Position numbers and translations under genes: made by a program. DNA of 47,338 nt from Candidatus Geothermarchaeota archaeon (GTDB lineage Archaea; Thermoproteota; Nitrososphaeria; Geothermarchaeales; JDFR-13), in contig WAKC01000043.1 in NCBI GenBank assembly GCA_015523605.1, positions 1 through 47,338 on the forward strand, written 5' to 3'. Positions 1 through 10,661 of this stretch are shown here, in pieces; position 1 is the stretch's first letter, and each line of letters begins with the position of its first letter. The notes under the pieces are model-generated. The model made no database searches. It was not told the DNA's origin and saw only the letters and a list, made by a program, of their open reading frames with translations.

Positions 1-56
1 CCAATCCATATGAAGGTTTAAATCCAATTACACCGCAGAAGGCTGATGGAATCCTT
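1..56. repeat. Left arm of a 56-bp inverted repeat (fold-back)
   Basis: Reverse complement of 1-56 equals 160-215 except one mismatch (ccatcAgcc vs ccatcTgcc). Confidence 0.95.
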
Positions 57-168
57 ACTGAGCCTCCAGCATCATTACCAATCGAAATAGGTGAGAAACC
101 CACAGCTACTGAGACGGCGGAGCCCCCGCTAGAACCACCTGGGGTCCGGGATAAGTCCCAAGGATTCC
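1..168 (-). pseudogene. Inverted fragment of the amidase gene (amidase signature region)
   Basis: Minus strand reads [54 protein letters not shown], the Ser/Gly-rich amidase signature that should directly precede the plus-strand ORF. Confidence 0.85.
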
Positions 169-215
169 ATCTGCCTTCTGCGGTGTAATTGGATTTAAAC
201 CTTCATATGGATTGG
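160..215. repeat. Right arm of the 56-bp inverted repeat
   Basis: See left arm; the arms are separated by about 103 bp of amidase coding sequence in the opposite orientation. Confidence 0.95.
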
Positions 216-1030
216 TCCCAGCATATCCAAAGCCTGGGTATTTCCAAGGTTTATATGTCGATGGGCCTATAGCGAGGTCCATACTTGATATAGCATTGAT
301 TATGGATGTTATCGCAGGTCCAGATATGAGGGATAAAGATAGCTTAGGAATATCTAAACCAGGTTTTGTTGAAGGTATTCATGAGGATATTGAGAAGGTT
401 AGGATTGGCTATTCAACCGACTTAGGGTATTCAGAAGTCTCACCTGAAGTAGAGGAGAAGGTTCGAGATGCTGTATATAGGTTTGAAGAGTTGGGGTTTG
501 AGGTTGAGGAGGTTAAAACAAACTTGTTTGATATTGGAAGATATCTAACTATTAAAACGGCTGTCGAGTTCTATCATTTCATTAGAGCGAAGCTTGAAGA
601 GTGGAGGGAGGTCGCATTCAAACCATACCTAAAACTTATTGAATTGGCTATGAAAACCTCCTTACAGGATTATCTAGATGTTGAAAGTAGGTCGGAGGAG
701 CTCTGGAGAAGGATAATGAAGATATTTAAAGAATATGACTTCCTCGTTACACCCACAACCGCCGTTACAGCCTTTAAACATGAGGATGGGTTAGGCCCTA
801 GAGAGATTAACGGTAGAAAGGTTGGGCCTCTAGGCTGGATGCCCTTTACCTATCCCTTCAACTTCACCGGTCAACCAGCCATCTCAATACCTGTAGGTAT
901 GGATAGGGAGGGTCTTCCAATAGGTATGCAGGTTGTGGGTGAGCCATATAGAGACCTGGATGTCCTCCGGCTTGCATATGCGTATGAGAAGAATTTTATA
1001 GGACGTCTCCCCCGCCCACCTAATACATAG
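160..1030 (+). CDS. Amidase (amidase signature family), 5' truncated
   Basis: Frame reads [26 protein letters not shown]...; C-terminal [29 protein letters not shown] is typical of GatA/amidases. Confidence 0.85.
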
Positions 1031-1036
1031 TGATAA

Positions 1037-1687
1037 TTATTCTACTACCCTTCCTAGTCTCCTGGCTAATATTAGGAGCATAGCTATAACGATGAGGTCT
1101 ATTAGGTATACAGGAGTTATCTGACCGAATAACAGACCCATTCCAAGTATATTCTCTTTATATAGCCACCAGAATAGTAGGTCGAGAGTAATGACGATTA
1201 AGCCTGTTATAAGTGCTATAATTGTTAGCCAGAATACACATGAAAGCTTTAGATTGAGCCCTCCATATATAACTTCTAATGCTAGGATGATGGCTATAGG
1301 TATTAGGAGAGTCAGTTTCCAGGTATATTCATTTAAGAAGGATATCCCTGTGAATTGGTTTAGCCTTACAACTACCGAGCTGAGTGTCAATAAGAATCCG
1401 TTGAATGTAAGGTAGAAGCCTATCACCTTCCATATCCCATCTGATCTAAATACTAGGATCCCACCTAGGAGGGATAGTATAGCTGTTGATAATGGGCCTA
1501 TACCCATCAACAGCACATCAGCTCTACTTGATATCCAGGTATTGAGGCTCATTATGATTTTTATGCCTAAGATGTTAGCTGTGACTAGATGTGCATATTC
1601 ATGTATCCTCCAAATAACAAGTAGTATAGAGGAGAATAGGAAGATGCTAGTTAGATTTTCTCTAACTATCTTTATGAAAGTCATCAT
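1037..1687 (-). CDS. Polytopic membrane protein with HExxH motif (putative intramembrane metalloprotease-like)
   Basis: Hydrophobic helices plus [12 protein letters not shown]; start overlaps the upstream peroxiredoxin stop. Confidence 0.6.
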   Translation of the reverse strand: MMTFIKIVRENLTSIFLFSSILLVIWRIHEYAHLVTANILGIKIIMSLNTWISSRADVLLMGIGPLSTAILSLLGGILVFRSDGIWKVIGFYLTFNGFLLTLSSVVVRLNQFTGISFLNEYTWKLTLLIPIAIILALEVIYGGLNLKLSCVFWLTIIALITGLIVITLDLLFWWLYKENILGMGLLFGQITPVYLIDLIVIAMLLILARRLGRVVE

Positions 1688-2139
1688 CCATCCTCAATCC
1701 CTTTAAGGGCTTCTAAGGCCTTCTTTACATGGGTTTTAGGTCTGAACTGAGATTTAAATATATATCTAATAACCCCATTCCTATCGATTATGAATGTGAC
1801 TCTATCTATGAGTAGTCCAAACTTCCTATCTACACCATATGCCTTCATAACCTCACCTTTTAAATCGCTTAGCAATATAAATGGGAGGTTATTCCTCTCC
1901 TTGAAGATTCTATGCCTCTCCGGTGGGTCCATATTTATACCGATTACTACAGCATCATATTTTAAAAGTTCGCTATATGCGTCTCTAAATGCGCATGCCT
2001 CTCTTGTGCATCCTGGGCTCATATCCTTTGGATAGAAGAAGAGTATCACATTTTTACCTCTGAAGTCTGATAATCTTACTGGTTCTCCCTTCTCATTTGG
2101 GAGTGTAAATTCTGGTGCCTTATCCCCTATGTTTAACAT
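1684..2139 (-). CDS. Peroxiredoxin (AhpC/TSA, BCP-like)
   Basis: [49 protein letters not shown]. Confidence 0.93.
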   Translation of the reverse strand: MLNIGDKAPEFTLPNEKGEPVRLSDFRGKNVILFFYPKDMSPGCTREACAFRDAYSELLKYDAVVIGINMDPPERHRIFKERNNLPFILLSDLKGEVMKAYGVDRKFGLLIDRVTFIIDRNGVIRYIFKSQFRPKTHVKKALEALKGIEDG

Positions 2140-2218
2140 TATAATATTTTATGTATGTATGGGGTTTAATCGTTGTATATAGGTTTGTAGTCTCCCTGGA
2201 AATATTATATAGTCTTTA

Positions 2219-3466
2219 TTATCGCCATACCTTCCTCAGAAGATTCAGTATATTTTCCCCGATTACCTTTCTAATCTCTTCATCGGAATATCCGTTCTTG
2301 ACTAGCCATCTCACTATGTTCTTAAATTGACTAGGGTTTTCTAGTCCATCGACATATTCTACCTCCTCATAATCTGGTAGTTCCTTCTTGGAGATTATCC
2401 TATCGATGGACAGGAGTCTCCTGAAATACTTGTGTAGGGCTACATGGTCTCCATATAAAGTATCTGGTCCAAAAGCCACATGGTCTATGCCTACTAAGTC
2501 AGCTATATATTGGAAGTGTTCCATTACCGCCTCTATATCATGTCTCCTCCTATTCAACGTCAATGTTGTGTGAGGAGCAGCCTCTACACCAAATACTCCT
2601 CCCTTCTCGGCCAGTGCATGTATAACCTCATCTGGTTTGAGTCTATTGCTTGGCCATAATGCTCTCGCACCTGCATGTGTAATAGCCATGGGCTTTCCAC
2701 TGGCTTCTATAGCTTCTAAACTTGTTTTATCGCCTACATGTGAAAGGTCTACTAGTATCCCTAGCTCGTTACACCTCTCTATAAATTGGTATCCAAGGTC
2801 TGTCAACCCCCTATCCACCTTATCGGCTATCCCTCCTCCAAGCTCATTCCCTATACTATAGGTTATACCTATGCATCTAACACCTAGTCCATAGAGTATA
2901 TCTAGCTTCATAAGGTCATGTCCTATACCTGTGGGCGCCCCCTCGAGATGTAGAATTAAGCCTATCTTCCCCTCACTATGGGCTCTGTAGATATCCTCCA
3001 CCCTCTCGACTTTAATAACCATGTCCTGCATAGCTAGATCAGCAAGCCTAGTCCCTATCTGGGTAATTATATTCTCCCATGACCATGGGTCGCTACTATG
3101 TATCATCGCTATCCCATCTAGAAGGCCGTCAAAGACTGCATCCAACCCTGAATAGGCGAGACCCTCATAGCCCAAAGCTGTATATCCAGTTCTAATATAA
3201 TCCATAAGGTCATCCATATTCTCGGGAAATACCTCTGGATGGTCATGGAAGGATATTACCACACTCTTTTCTATTATCTCATTAACCCGTTCCTCCTCTG
3301 TCTTACTAAGTCTAAGCTCTCTACTTGGGACTCTATCCAGTTCCCTGGCCAGTCTAAAACGTTTTAATACTGGGAAGCTATCAACAGTTCTATATCCTCT
3401 ATAAACCTTCCTCTTTATGGGAATCACCCTCCTAAAATATATAAAAAAGTTAATTCCATATTTCAC
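2219..3466 (-). CDS. Membrane dipeptidase (peptidase M19)
   Basis: ISFHDHPEVFP, LHLEGAPTG, LVDLSHVG, PMAITHAGAR, HVAFGPD motifs; exact start uncertain. Confidence 0.85.
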   Translation of the reverse strand: MKYGINFFIYFRRVIPIKRKVYRGYRTVDSFPVLKRFRLARELDRVPSRELRLSKTEEERVNEIIEKSVVISFHDHPEVFPENMDDLMDYIRTGYTALGYEGLAYSGLDAVFDGLLDGIAMIHSSDPWSWENIITQIGTRLADLAMQDMVIKVERVEDIYRAHSEGKIGLILHLEGAPTGIGHDLMKLDILYGLGVRCIGITYSIGNELGGGIADKVDRGLTDLGYQFIERCNELGILVDLSHVGDKTSLEAIEASGKPMAITHAGARALWPSNRLKPDEVIHALAEKGGVFGVEAAPHTTLTLNRRRHDIEAVMEHFQYIADLVGIDHVAFGPDTLYGDHVALHKYFRRLLSIDRIISKKELPDYEEVEYVDGLENPSQFKNIVRWLVKNGYSDEEIRKVIGENILNLLRKVWR

Positions 3467-3480
3467 GGTTATATCTATAT

Positions 3481-3879
3481 ATGGGCTCCATAGCTGCGAA
3501 GATACTGAGTTTCCTCGCTTTTGTAACCATTGCCTTTGGACTCTTCCTATTCAGTAGTTTAACGTCAGGACCTTCAGGTGGAGGGTTGGGTCTCCTGGCT
3601 CTTGTAGCTATATTTGCCATGTTAGCTCTTGGAGCGTGGTTAATAGGTAATATATTTGGCATTCTAGCTATAGTTCTCTCTAGAGGTACTAAAGACGTCT
3701 TTACAGGAGTAATGTTTATATTGATATCTGTTCTACATCTCTTTCCCCTAGGCAATGCTGTTAGAGGGTTTATAGCAAGGCCTATGATCGGGTTTATGGA
3801 GCTACTATTACTAATTATTCTGGTATTGGTTATGGTTATGTATCTAAAAGCTGGTGTCAATAGATTACGGGGGAGTTAG
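3481..3879 (+). CDS. Small membrane protein (about 4 TM), tandem paralog of the next ORF
   Basis: Hydrophobic 132-aa ORF with similar length and topology to 3968-4366; the antisense ORF is rejected. Confidence 0.6.
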   Translation: MGSIAAKILSFLAFVTIAFGLFLFSSLTSGPSGGGLGLLALVAIFAMLALGAWLIGNIFGILAIVLSRGTKDVFTGVMFILISVLHLFPLGNAVRGFIARPMIGFMELLLLIILVLVMVMYLKAGVNRLRGS

Positions 3880-3967
3880 ACTAGAGTCGATCTCAATCTC
3901 TAATTCTCTATATTTTATAGCTAATTACAAAACTTTTATTAAGGTCTTGCTATATATCTATATTGAA

Positions 3968-4366
3968 ATGCCTAGTCCGAGGGTGTTAGCCGCTATAGGC
4001 ACGATCCTACTTGTCTTCTCAGGGGTTATACCGAATTTCCTAGTTGGCCTCTACCAATATCTATTCGGATCTATCTCGGTAGGTATTATTAGCTTGATAT
4101 CATTCGCAGGGTTCCTAGTATGGATATCAGGGAATATCATTAATTTCTTTGCATGGCGTGGATTAGCCGGTGGTAAGGATGGATTGGTCGGTTTCCTCTT
4201 TATAATCAGTGCATTGATACATATAAAGCCTTTCATAACCTTCATATACATGTTATTGATTCCGATGCCTTTTGGCATGCCTCCCTTTGAGTTCATATTA
4301 CTTGCCATATATGCGGTTATCGCCGCTGGATACATCAAGGTTGGATATGGTTTGACTAGGATGTAG
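3968..4366 (+). CDS. Small membrane protein, likely paralog of 3481-3879
   Basis: Start moved to ATG 3968 (MPSPRVLAAIG) relative to the track ORF at 3854. Confidence 0.6.
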   Translation: MPSPRVLAAIGTILLVFSGVIPNFLVGLYQYLFGSISVGIISLISFAGFLVWISGNIINFFAWRGLAGGKDGLVGFLFIISALIHIKPFITFIYMLLIPMPFGMPPFEFILLAIYAVIAAGYIKVGYGLTRM

Positions 4367-5602
4367 TTAGTAGAATCTGTCTTGCCAACTCTCTCCCGAC
4401 CATATAACTATGTATTTTACTAGTATTGGACCTATAATTTCGAAGATGAAGGTGGTTGCCAGTATCACGGTGAATACGATAGATGCTACATATGATGCGT
4501 ATTGGCTTATACTGCTGAAATCCGTTATCACTTTTGATGCCAGAGCCAGTGATAGGCCTCCCTGGGATAGGAGTCCAAGACCTACATATCTTCTGATATT
4601 ATAGGATGCTCCGCTTAGGTATCCCCCTATATATGAGCCTACATACTTCCCTATCGACCTCATAATCAGGTATAGAATACCGGTTATCCCTATGAGGGCA
4701 AAGTATTCGAATCTCATGTGAGCCCCCATAGTCACGAAGAATAGGATTAATATTGGTTCTACACCGTATTTCACTACCTGGAATATCTCTTCCTCCTCCG
4801 GGCCTTTTAGGTTTACAGCTATAAACCCTGCTATTATCGCGATCAACACTGTTGAGAAGCCGAATGATTCTGCTACCCCAGTTATCAATATATTTGCTAG
4901 GGCTAGTGTCCATACCATATCGGATTCCTTATGTAGTAGCCCTAGTATCGTATCCAGTATGAATCCGAATATCAAGCCTATTATTAGGGATCCTATTAAA
5001 TGGTATAATGTGCTTGAGAGTATAACTGTAATCTCTGAATATCCCACTAATATACTCTCTACATATGGATATGCCAATGCGAATACTAGGCTCGTGACTA
5101 TATCATATATAGCTACTAGGCTGTAGAGCATTGTAGTTAATTCTCCCTGTGCATTATACTCCCACAGGACTTTAACAGTGGCTGCAGGGGCTGTTGATAT
5201 CGCTATTGTCGATAGTAATAGGCTGATCGCTAGGTCCCCTGTAAATAGATATATTGAAGTGCCTACGAGGACCGTTACAAATAGTGTGTGGGTAGCCGTT
5301 ATATAGGCTATATCCCTTACTAAATATCTGAGCCTATCGATTCTAAGCTCAACCCCTATTCCGAAGCCTATAAATGATAGTGCCAAATCTACGAAGGGGG
5401 TTAAAAAATTTATGTCTCTATTCCCTATGAACCCGGTGACCGCTTCCCCCAGGATTACACCTACAAGCATATAACCGATTATCCCGGGGATTCCATAGGA
5501 CATAAATATTCGGCCGCCTATATAGCCTAGTATTATTGCTACTCCCAGCACCAGCATTAGGTGCTGTTCATATACGAATGTGTCAAGAACCATGTTATAC
5601 AC
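4367..5602 (-). CDS. Cation:proton antiporter (KefB/NhaP-type CPA2)
   Basis: 12-TM-like protein with GGRIFMSYGIPGIIGYMLVGVILGE and FGIGVELRIDRLR. Confidence 0.85.
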   Translation of the reverse strand: MYNMVLDTFVYEQHLMLVLGVAIILGYIGGRIFMSYGIPGIIGYMLVGVILGEAVTGFIGNRDINFLTPFVDLALSFIGFGIGVELRIDRLRYLVRDIAYITATHTLFVTVLVGTSIYLFTGDLAISLLLSTIAISTAPAATVKVLWEYNAQGELTTMLYSLVAIYDIVTSLVFALAYPYVESILVGYSEITVILSSTLYHLIGSLIIGLIFGFILDTILGLLHKESDMVWTLALANILITGVAESFGFSTVLIAIIAGFIAVNLKGPEEEEIFQVVKYGVEPILILFFVTMGAHMRFEYFALIGITGILYLIMRSIGKYVGSYIGGYLSGASYNIRRYVGLGLLSQGGLSLALASKVITDFSSISQYASYVASIVFTVILATTFIFEIIGPILVKYIVIWSGESWQDRFY

Positions 5603-5670
5603 CGGATATCTTGGTTTATAAAGGAAATTCTTTTGATGAAATAAATAATGAGGTATTATATATCATACAT

Positions 5671-6366
5671 CTAGTCTTTCAACAGTTTCTCAGCCGTGTA
5701 TCTAACCTTTCCTGGAACATCTGATATAATCATTGAGATGCCCTCCCTTACAAGCCTCTCAATACTCGAAATATCGTTTACAGTCCATACAGCTATATCG
5801 AGACCCAGTCTCTCAAGCTCTTTTATGTATCCATTATCCAATACTCTATAGTCGATTGATACCCCATCTATATCGAGATCTGATAGGTAATTTTCAGGAT
5901 TATACAGTCTTTCCATCAGTGTTACAAATCTCTTAATATCCCTTATATCTAGCCTCTGAATTGTCAGGTGGTTCTTTGATGTTATGTAGAGTTTTAATTC
6001 ATCTTTATAGGTGTCAATAGTGTTTCTGAGCTCTCCATCTTGTGATGGGTCTTTAATATCGAGGAGTATCCCCTTTATACTCCCATATAGATATGTTGTC
6101 ATTATATCGAGGAAGTTTTCTAAGGGTATGTATCCCTTTATATATAGGGTTGTGTATAATCTAGAGAGCCAACGGGATTTATTGTTTGACGTGGTTATCC
6201 TCCATACTTCATCGGGTGGGTGTCTTACGATATGCCTCCCAATAAGTTCATCGTATTGAACATCTACCTCGATATATTCCACCCCATCCAGAATGTATCT
6301 AACAAGTTTTCTCAACGAGTTTGCCCTATGACCGACTATAACCAGTCTACTCAATTCCCTCCCCAT
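5671..6366 (-). CDS. Glycerophosphodiester phosphodiesterase
   Basis: LVIVGHRANSLR..., YIEVDVQYDE, AVWTVNDISSIERLVREGISMIISDVPG; start trimmed to M at 6366 to clear the divergent gene. Confidence 0.82.
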   Translation of the reverse strand: MGRELSRLVIVGHRANSLRKLVRYILDGVEYIEVDVQYDELIGRHIVRHPPDEVWRITTSNNKSRWLSRLYTTLYIKGYIPLENFLDIMTTYLYGSIKGILLDIKDPSQDGELRNTIDTYKDELKLYITSKNHLTIQRLDIRDIKRFVTLMERLYNPENYLSDLDIDGVSIDYRVLDNGYIKELERLGLDIAVWTVNDISSIERLVREGISMIISDVPGKVRYTAEKLLKD

Positions 6367-6448
6367 TCCAGCAATTAAAAAAATATTTTTTGGTTGTGTA
6401 TATAATATCTCAGGTTTATATCCTATTTCATAACTTGTATATATTGTT

Positions 6449-8332
6449 ATGAAGAGGTCTTTGACTGTAGAGGATATCCTACGTCTTATCCGTATAGGTG
6501 ATATCCAGATCTCTTCAGAGGGTGATATTGCATATACTACCTCCATCCCAGATCTCGATAAAAATAGGTATGTAGGTGAGATTAGGGTTGTATGGAGAGA
6601 TGGTACGGAGGCCTACTACTATGGTAGGGATGACTCTACACCTAGATGGAGTCCAGACTCTAATAGGCTTGCCTTTATAAGTAGGAGGCTTGCCGATGAG
6701 AAGGATAAAGGTGCTGGTATATATGTGGTTGGTAAGGGTGGAGAGCCTAGGCGTGTAGCCTGGTTTAAACATGGTGTTTCCGCTATTAAATGGCTTGATA
6801 ATAGATATATAATTGCATTGGCTACAGAGCCTGTGAAGGGTTTTGATGAGGATGGGGATTATGTGGAGACTGACGAGGCTCCACTATGGTTTGATAGGGA
6901 GGGTTTTGTAGCTGGTCTTAGGGAGCAGCTCTATAGGGTTGATGTGGATTCTGGACATGTAGTTAGACTTACGAGTGAGAAGTATGGGGTATATTCGTAT
7001 GAACTTTTGGATGGAGGGGTATACTATACAACTTTGGAGGATTGGCGTAACCCGGTCTATAACATACTTAAACTTCTTAGGTTTGGTGAGGAGGAGCCTA
7101 GAGAGATACTCTCGAGGATGCATATAACGGGTTTGAGGGCTATAGATGGGAGGCTATATTTCCTAGGTAATAGGCAGGAGATAGGTATATCAAGTCATAA
7201 CCGGCTCTACATGCTATATAGAAATACTGCTGAATGCCTTACATGCGGATTGTTAGACCGGGATATCTACCGGGTTGAGGGTCCCTATAAAGGCTCTCCC
7301 GTCATATTATATCCAGATAGGGGTAGGGCCGTACTAGCTCTGTATAAGTCGGGGGAGATTGTAAAGCTATTGGATGAGGATGTATATGTCTATAGTTTTG
7401 ACGTAGGTAGGGATATGATTGTATATTCTGCCTCCTACCCAGATAAGCCTGTCGAGCTCTACGTCTATAGGGAAGAGAATGTTAGCCAGCTTACACATCT
7501 AAATGACTGGCTAACGGAGGAGGTCCGCCTCTCTAGGCCGAGGCATATTAAGATTGTGAGTGAAGGTGAAGAGATTGATGGATGGGTTCTAGAGCCTGCT
7601 GAGAAGCGGGATAAGTATCCTCTTATACTCTATGTACATGGTGGTCCAAAGGGTATGTATGGATATAGCTTCCATCCTGAGATGCAGCTTATGGCTGGCA
7701 AAGGGTTCTTAGTGGTGTACTGTAACCCACATGGTAGCCAGGGATATAGTGAGGAATTCGCTGATGTCAGGGGACGGTATGGTGAGATAGATTATAGACA
7801 GATTATGGATTTTGTTGAGAAGGTGTGTGAACTCTATCCTGTGGATACTGATAAGACGGCTGTCACGGGGATTAGCTATGGAGGGTATATGACTAATTGG
7901 ATAGTGACTCAGACAGACTTTTTCAAGGCTGCTGTTAGTGAGAATGGTATAGCCGATTGGATAGCCGATTTCTGGGCCTCCGACATTGGATATTGGTTCG
8001 ATCCTGACCAGATCGGTGGGACTCCAATAGATAATCTAGAGGAGTATGTGAGGAAGAGCCCCGCCTTCCACGTATCTAAGGTAAAGACTCCAGTGTTATT
8101 GATACATAGTATGCATGACTATAGATGCTTTATTGATCAGAGTCTCGCCATGCATATAGCTCTTAAGATGATGAAGAAAGAGTCTAAACTTGTGGTCTTT
8201 AAGAAGGGGAGCCATGGACATAGCGTATTGGCGGAGCCTAGGCATAGGAGGAAGCGGTATGAACTAAAGCTTAGATGGCTTGGTGAGAAGCTTGGTCTGA
8301 AGCTCTTGGAGGATGGGGAGGATAAGGGTTAA
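6449..8332 (+). CDS. S9 family peptidase (acylaminoacyl-peptidase / prolyl oligopeptidase type)
   Basis: YVHGGPKGMYGYSF, TGISYGGYMTNWI, HSMHDYRCFIDQS, KGSHGHSV catalytic motifs after a beta-propeller N-domain. Confidence 0.92.
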   Translation: MKRSLTVEDILRLIRIGDIQISSEGDIAYTTSIPDLDKNRYVGEIRVVWRDGTEAYYYGRDDSTPRWSPDSNRLAFISRRLADEKDKGAGIYVVGKGGEPRRVAWFKHGVSAIKWLDNRYIIALATEPVKGFDEDGDYVETDEAPLWFDREGFVAGLREQLYRVDVDSGHVVRLTSEKYGVYSYELLDGGVYYTTLEDWRNPVYNILKLLRFGEEEPREILSRMHITGLRAIDGRLYFLGNRQEIGISSHNRLYMLYRNTAECLTCGLLDRDIYRVEGPYKGSPVILYPDRGRAVLALYKSGEIVKLLDEDVYVYSFDVGRDMIVYSASYPDKPVELYVYREENVSQLTHLNDWLTEEVRLSRPRHIKIVSEGEEIDGWVLEPAEKRDKYPLILYVHGGPKGMYGYSFHPEMQLMAGKGFLVVYCNPHGSQGYSEEFADVRGRYGEIDYRQIMDFVEKVCELYPVDTDKTAVTGISYGGYMTNWIVTQTDFFKAAVSENGIADWIADFWASDIGYWFDPDQIGGTPIDNLEEYVRKSPAFHVSKVKTPVLLIHSMHDYRCFIDQSLAMHIALKMMKKESKLVVFKKGSHGHSVLAEPRHRRKRYELKLRWLGEKLGLKLLEDGEDKG

Positions 8333-8370
8333 ACTGGTAGACCGATTTTTATATCTATATAGTCCATTGA

Positions 8371-9303
8371 ATGTATATGCGGCTCAGATTTTCTAATGGC
8401 CCTGAATATAGAAGGCTTAAGAAGGTATTTATGTATAGGCCTGGGGAGGAGGTTAAGAGGGTAGACGAGTCAAATTATAGGGAGATGCTCTATAGGAGAC
8501 CTATCGACCATCGGTTATTAGTGGAGCAGTTTGATAAGTTGGTTGAGATTTTCCGTGGCGAGGGTGTGGAGGTCATATTGTTGAATGAGTTGTTTGACGA
8601 GGTAGATTGGAGACCGAGCTATATCCCGCCTAACCTCATGTTTATGAGGGATGTAATGGGTGTTTTAAAGGATTTGGTTATCCTGGGTAACATGGCTTAT
8701 GAGGCGAGGAGGATGGAGCCATTTATAATTGGAGAGGTTTTGAGGCGTCTTGGATACGGGAAGATGCATCCAATGGGGGGTAAGAAATATTTTGAGGGTG
8801 GAGACTTAATGTTCCTAAATGAGGATTACTTGTTGATTGGTTATGGGCCTAGGACAAGCTTTCCAGCGGCTATGGAGATATCAAGTCTTGCTATGGAGAT
8901 GGGCTTTAATACTCTATTGATAGCTATGCCCCCATTTAGGGTGCATCTCGATGGTGGTATGATGCCCCTAGATAAAGATTTGATCGTGGCCCATACACCT
9001 ACTCTAGACTTCTACCCTTCAATGGTGGTTTATAGAGATGGTTCAAAGGACATTGTCAATGCATATCAATTCCTTAAGGATATGGGATATACATTTATTT
9101 CAGTCGATGATGAAGAGTCTAGGACATTCGGCCCGAACGTTGTTGTATTAGATAGGAGGAAGATTATATCGTACAGCTGGAATAAGAGGACTTTGAAGAG
9201 TCTTCAGGAGTATGGAGTCGATATTATAGAGTTTGATGGCACCGAGTTTAGAGACTCGGGGGGAGGGCCTCATTGTACCTTCAATACGGTTGAGAGAGGC
9301 TGA
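8371..9303 (+). CDS. Arginine deiminase / amidinotransferase superfamily protein
   Basis: KKYFEGGDLMFL, FRVHLDGGMMPLD, C-terminal RDSGGGPHCTFN with a candidate catalytic Cys. Confidence 0.82.
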   Translation: MYMRLRFSNGPEYRRLKKVFMYRPGEEVKRVDESNYREMLYRRPIDHRLLVEQFDKLVEIFRGEGVEVILLNELFDEVDWRPSYIPPNLMFMRDVMGVLKDLVILGNMAYEARRMEPFIIGEVLRRLGYGKMHPMGGKKYFEGGDLMFLNEDYLLIGYGPRTSFPAAMEISSLAMEMGFNTLLIAMPPFRVHLDGGMMPLDKDLIVAHTPTLDFYPSMVVYRDGSKDIVNAYQFLKDMGYTFISVDDEESRTFGPNVVVLDRRKIISYSWNKRTLKSLQEYGVDIIEFDGTEFRDSGGGPHCTFNTVERG

Positions 9304-9383
9304 GGCTTACCACTCCAATCAATCCCTCTATATAGATTCCCTAGAACTATTGTCTATTTATATCCCATCTTTATCCTATTAGA

Positions 9384-10016
9384 GTGTTATTTAATCTGCT
9401 TGTCATGGGCATCCATCTACTAGTTGGTGTAGTGATAATCGGTTTAATCCATGGATTGGAGCCTGGGCATGGATGGCCTATAGCCATTGCATACTCAATT
9501 GGTAAATCAAGGCCATATCTATATGGAGTCCTCTCCTCAGGAGTTATTTCCCTATTCCACTTCATATCTACAGTAGCCGTTGTAATAGCCATTCTAATCT
9601 TCAATGCATTTGTTGAAATACCTGGGCTATATTTGGATATAGTGGCGGCTGTACTTCTCACTGGTTTAGGAATCTATGTACTTAGAGGTGAAGATGAAGA
9701 TGAGCATATAGTTGACGCTGTAGACCTTAAAAAGATAGCCTATATCGCATTTATAATTGGATTTGCACATGAGGAGGAGTTTATGCTGATCGGCCTGATA
9801 CTTTCAGGTATTGATCCCTGGCTCCTGGTTGCATCTTACTCTGGCTCTGTAGCCCTATCAATAACTGTTGTAACTATCTTAGGTGTAAAGATGTATGATG
9901 TGGTGAAGTCTAAGGTTGAGAGGGCTGATGAATATCTAAAGTGGATAGCTGGATTGAGCCTCATACTCATGGGTCTAAGCATCTTAATAGGGGATGTTAT
10001 ATCACTATTAGGGTAA
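9384..10016 (+). CDS. NicO/HupE-UreH-like nickel/cobalt transporter-type membrane protein
   Basis: GLIHGLEPGHGWPIAIAYSIGK and IGFAHEEEFML, His-rich TM motifs; GTG start. Confidence 0.65.
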   Translation: MLFNLLVMGIHLLVGVVIIGLIHGLEPGHGWPIAIAYSIGKSRPYLYGVLSSGVISLFHFISTVAVVIAILIFNAFVEIPGLYLDIVAAVLLTGLGIYVLRGEDEDEHIVDAVDLKKIAYIAFIIGFAHEEEFMLIGLILSGIDPWLLVASYSGSVALSITVVTILGVKMYDVVKSKVERADEYLKWIAGLSLILMGLSILIGDVISLLG

Positions 10017-10021
10017 GTATT

Positions 10022-10447
10022 TTAGAGGACAACCTCCTTATTGGGCTCTATATATAGGGTAACCTGCTTACCATCTTCTGTTGTAAACTCGATCTTATGT
10101 ACCCAGTCCGAGACTAGACCGGGAGGATTCACCTTTATCAAGATGGTAACATGATCACCCTCTTCAGAATATCTGGAGACTGTATATGCACCGTCTATAA
10201 GGTCTGAATCATCTTGGAAGAGAATGAATCTCTTTCCGTCGAAGAGTAATTCTCGGGTAATCCCCCTATAATAATTCATATACTCAGATTTCTCTACAGT
10301 GATGTATATTCTCCAAACTTCTCCCGTAGTATCATAACCATCTAGGATTGGGGGGTTTCTAGGCATCTCACTCTTAAGCCATACAATTCCATATATTGAT
10401 ATTGCTACAAGTGCTAAACCAAGTATTATGAAGTAGACCCTAATCAT
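10022..10447 (-). CDS. Membrane-anchored hypothetical protein
   Basis: Single N-terminal TM followed by a beta-rich domain; no family recognised. Confidence 0.5.
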   Translation of the reverse strand: MIRVYFIILGLALVAISIYGIVWLKSEMPRNPPILDGYDTTGEVWRIYITVEKSEYMNYYRGITRELLFDGKRFILFQDDSDLIDGAYTVSRYSEEGDHVTILIKVNPPGLVSDWVHKIEFTTEDGKQVTLYIEPNKEVVL

Positions 10448-10661
10448 AACCTAGCCCATGAATAATAGAAAACCCATACTTTTAAAAATTTTGAGCCAAA
10501 AATCTACTTTTATTATTGGAGATTAAATTCCCATTAAACACCAAATTTTTTAATATGCATTAACTGATAGATAATCATACTGGAACATTTTTCAAGAAAA
10601 ACGGGTAGTAACATTGGTAGGAAATTTGCCATAATTTAATTATAGATAAATATGGTCTCTG

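Noticed and set aside
3450-3860. 136-aa antisense ORF
   Set aside because: Compositionally odd (Pro/Arg/Asn-rich), opposite a good membrane-protein ORF; likely a shadow ORF. The same applies to 4051-4338, 23117-23506, 40463-40813 and 40943-41326 on the minus strand.
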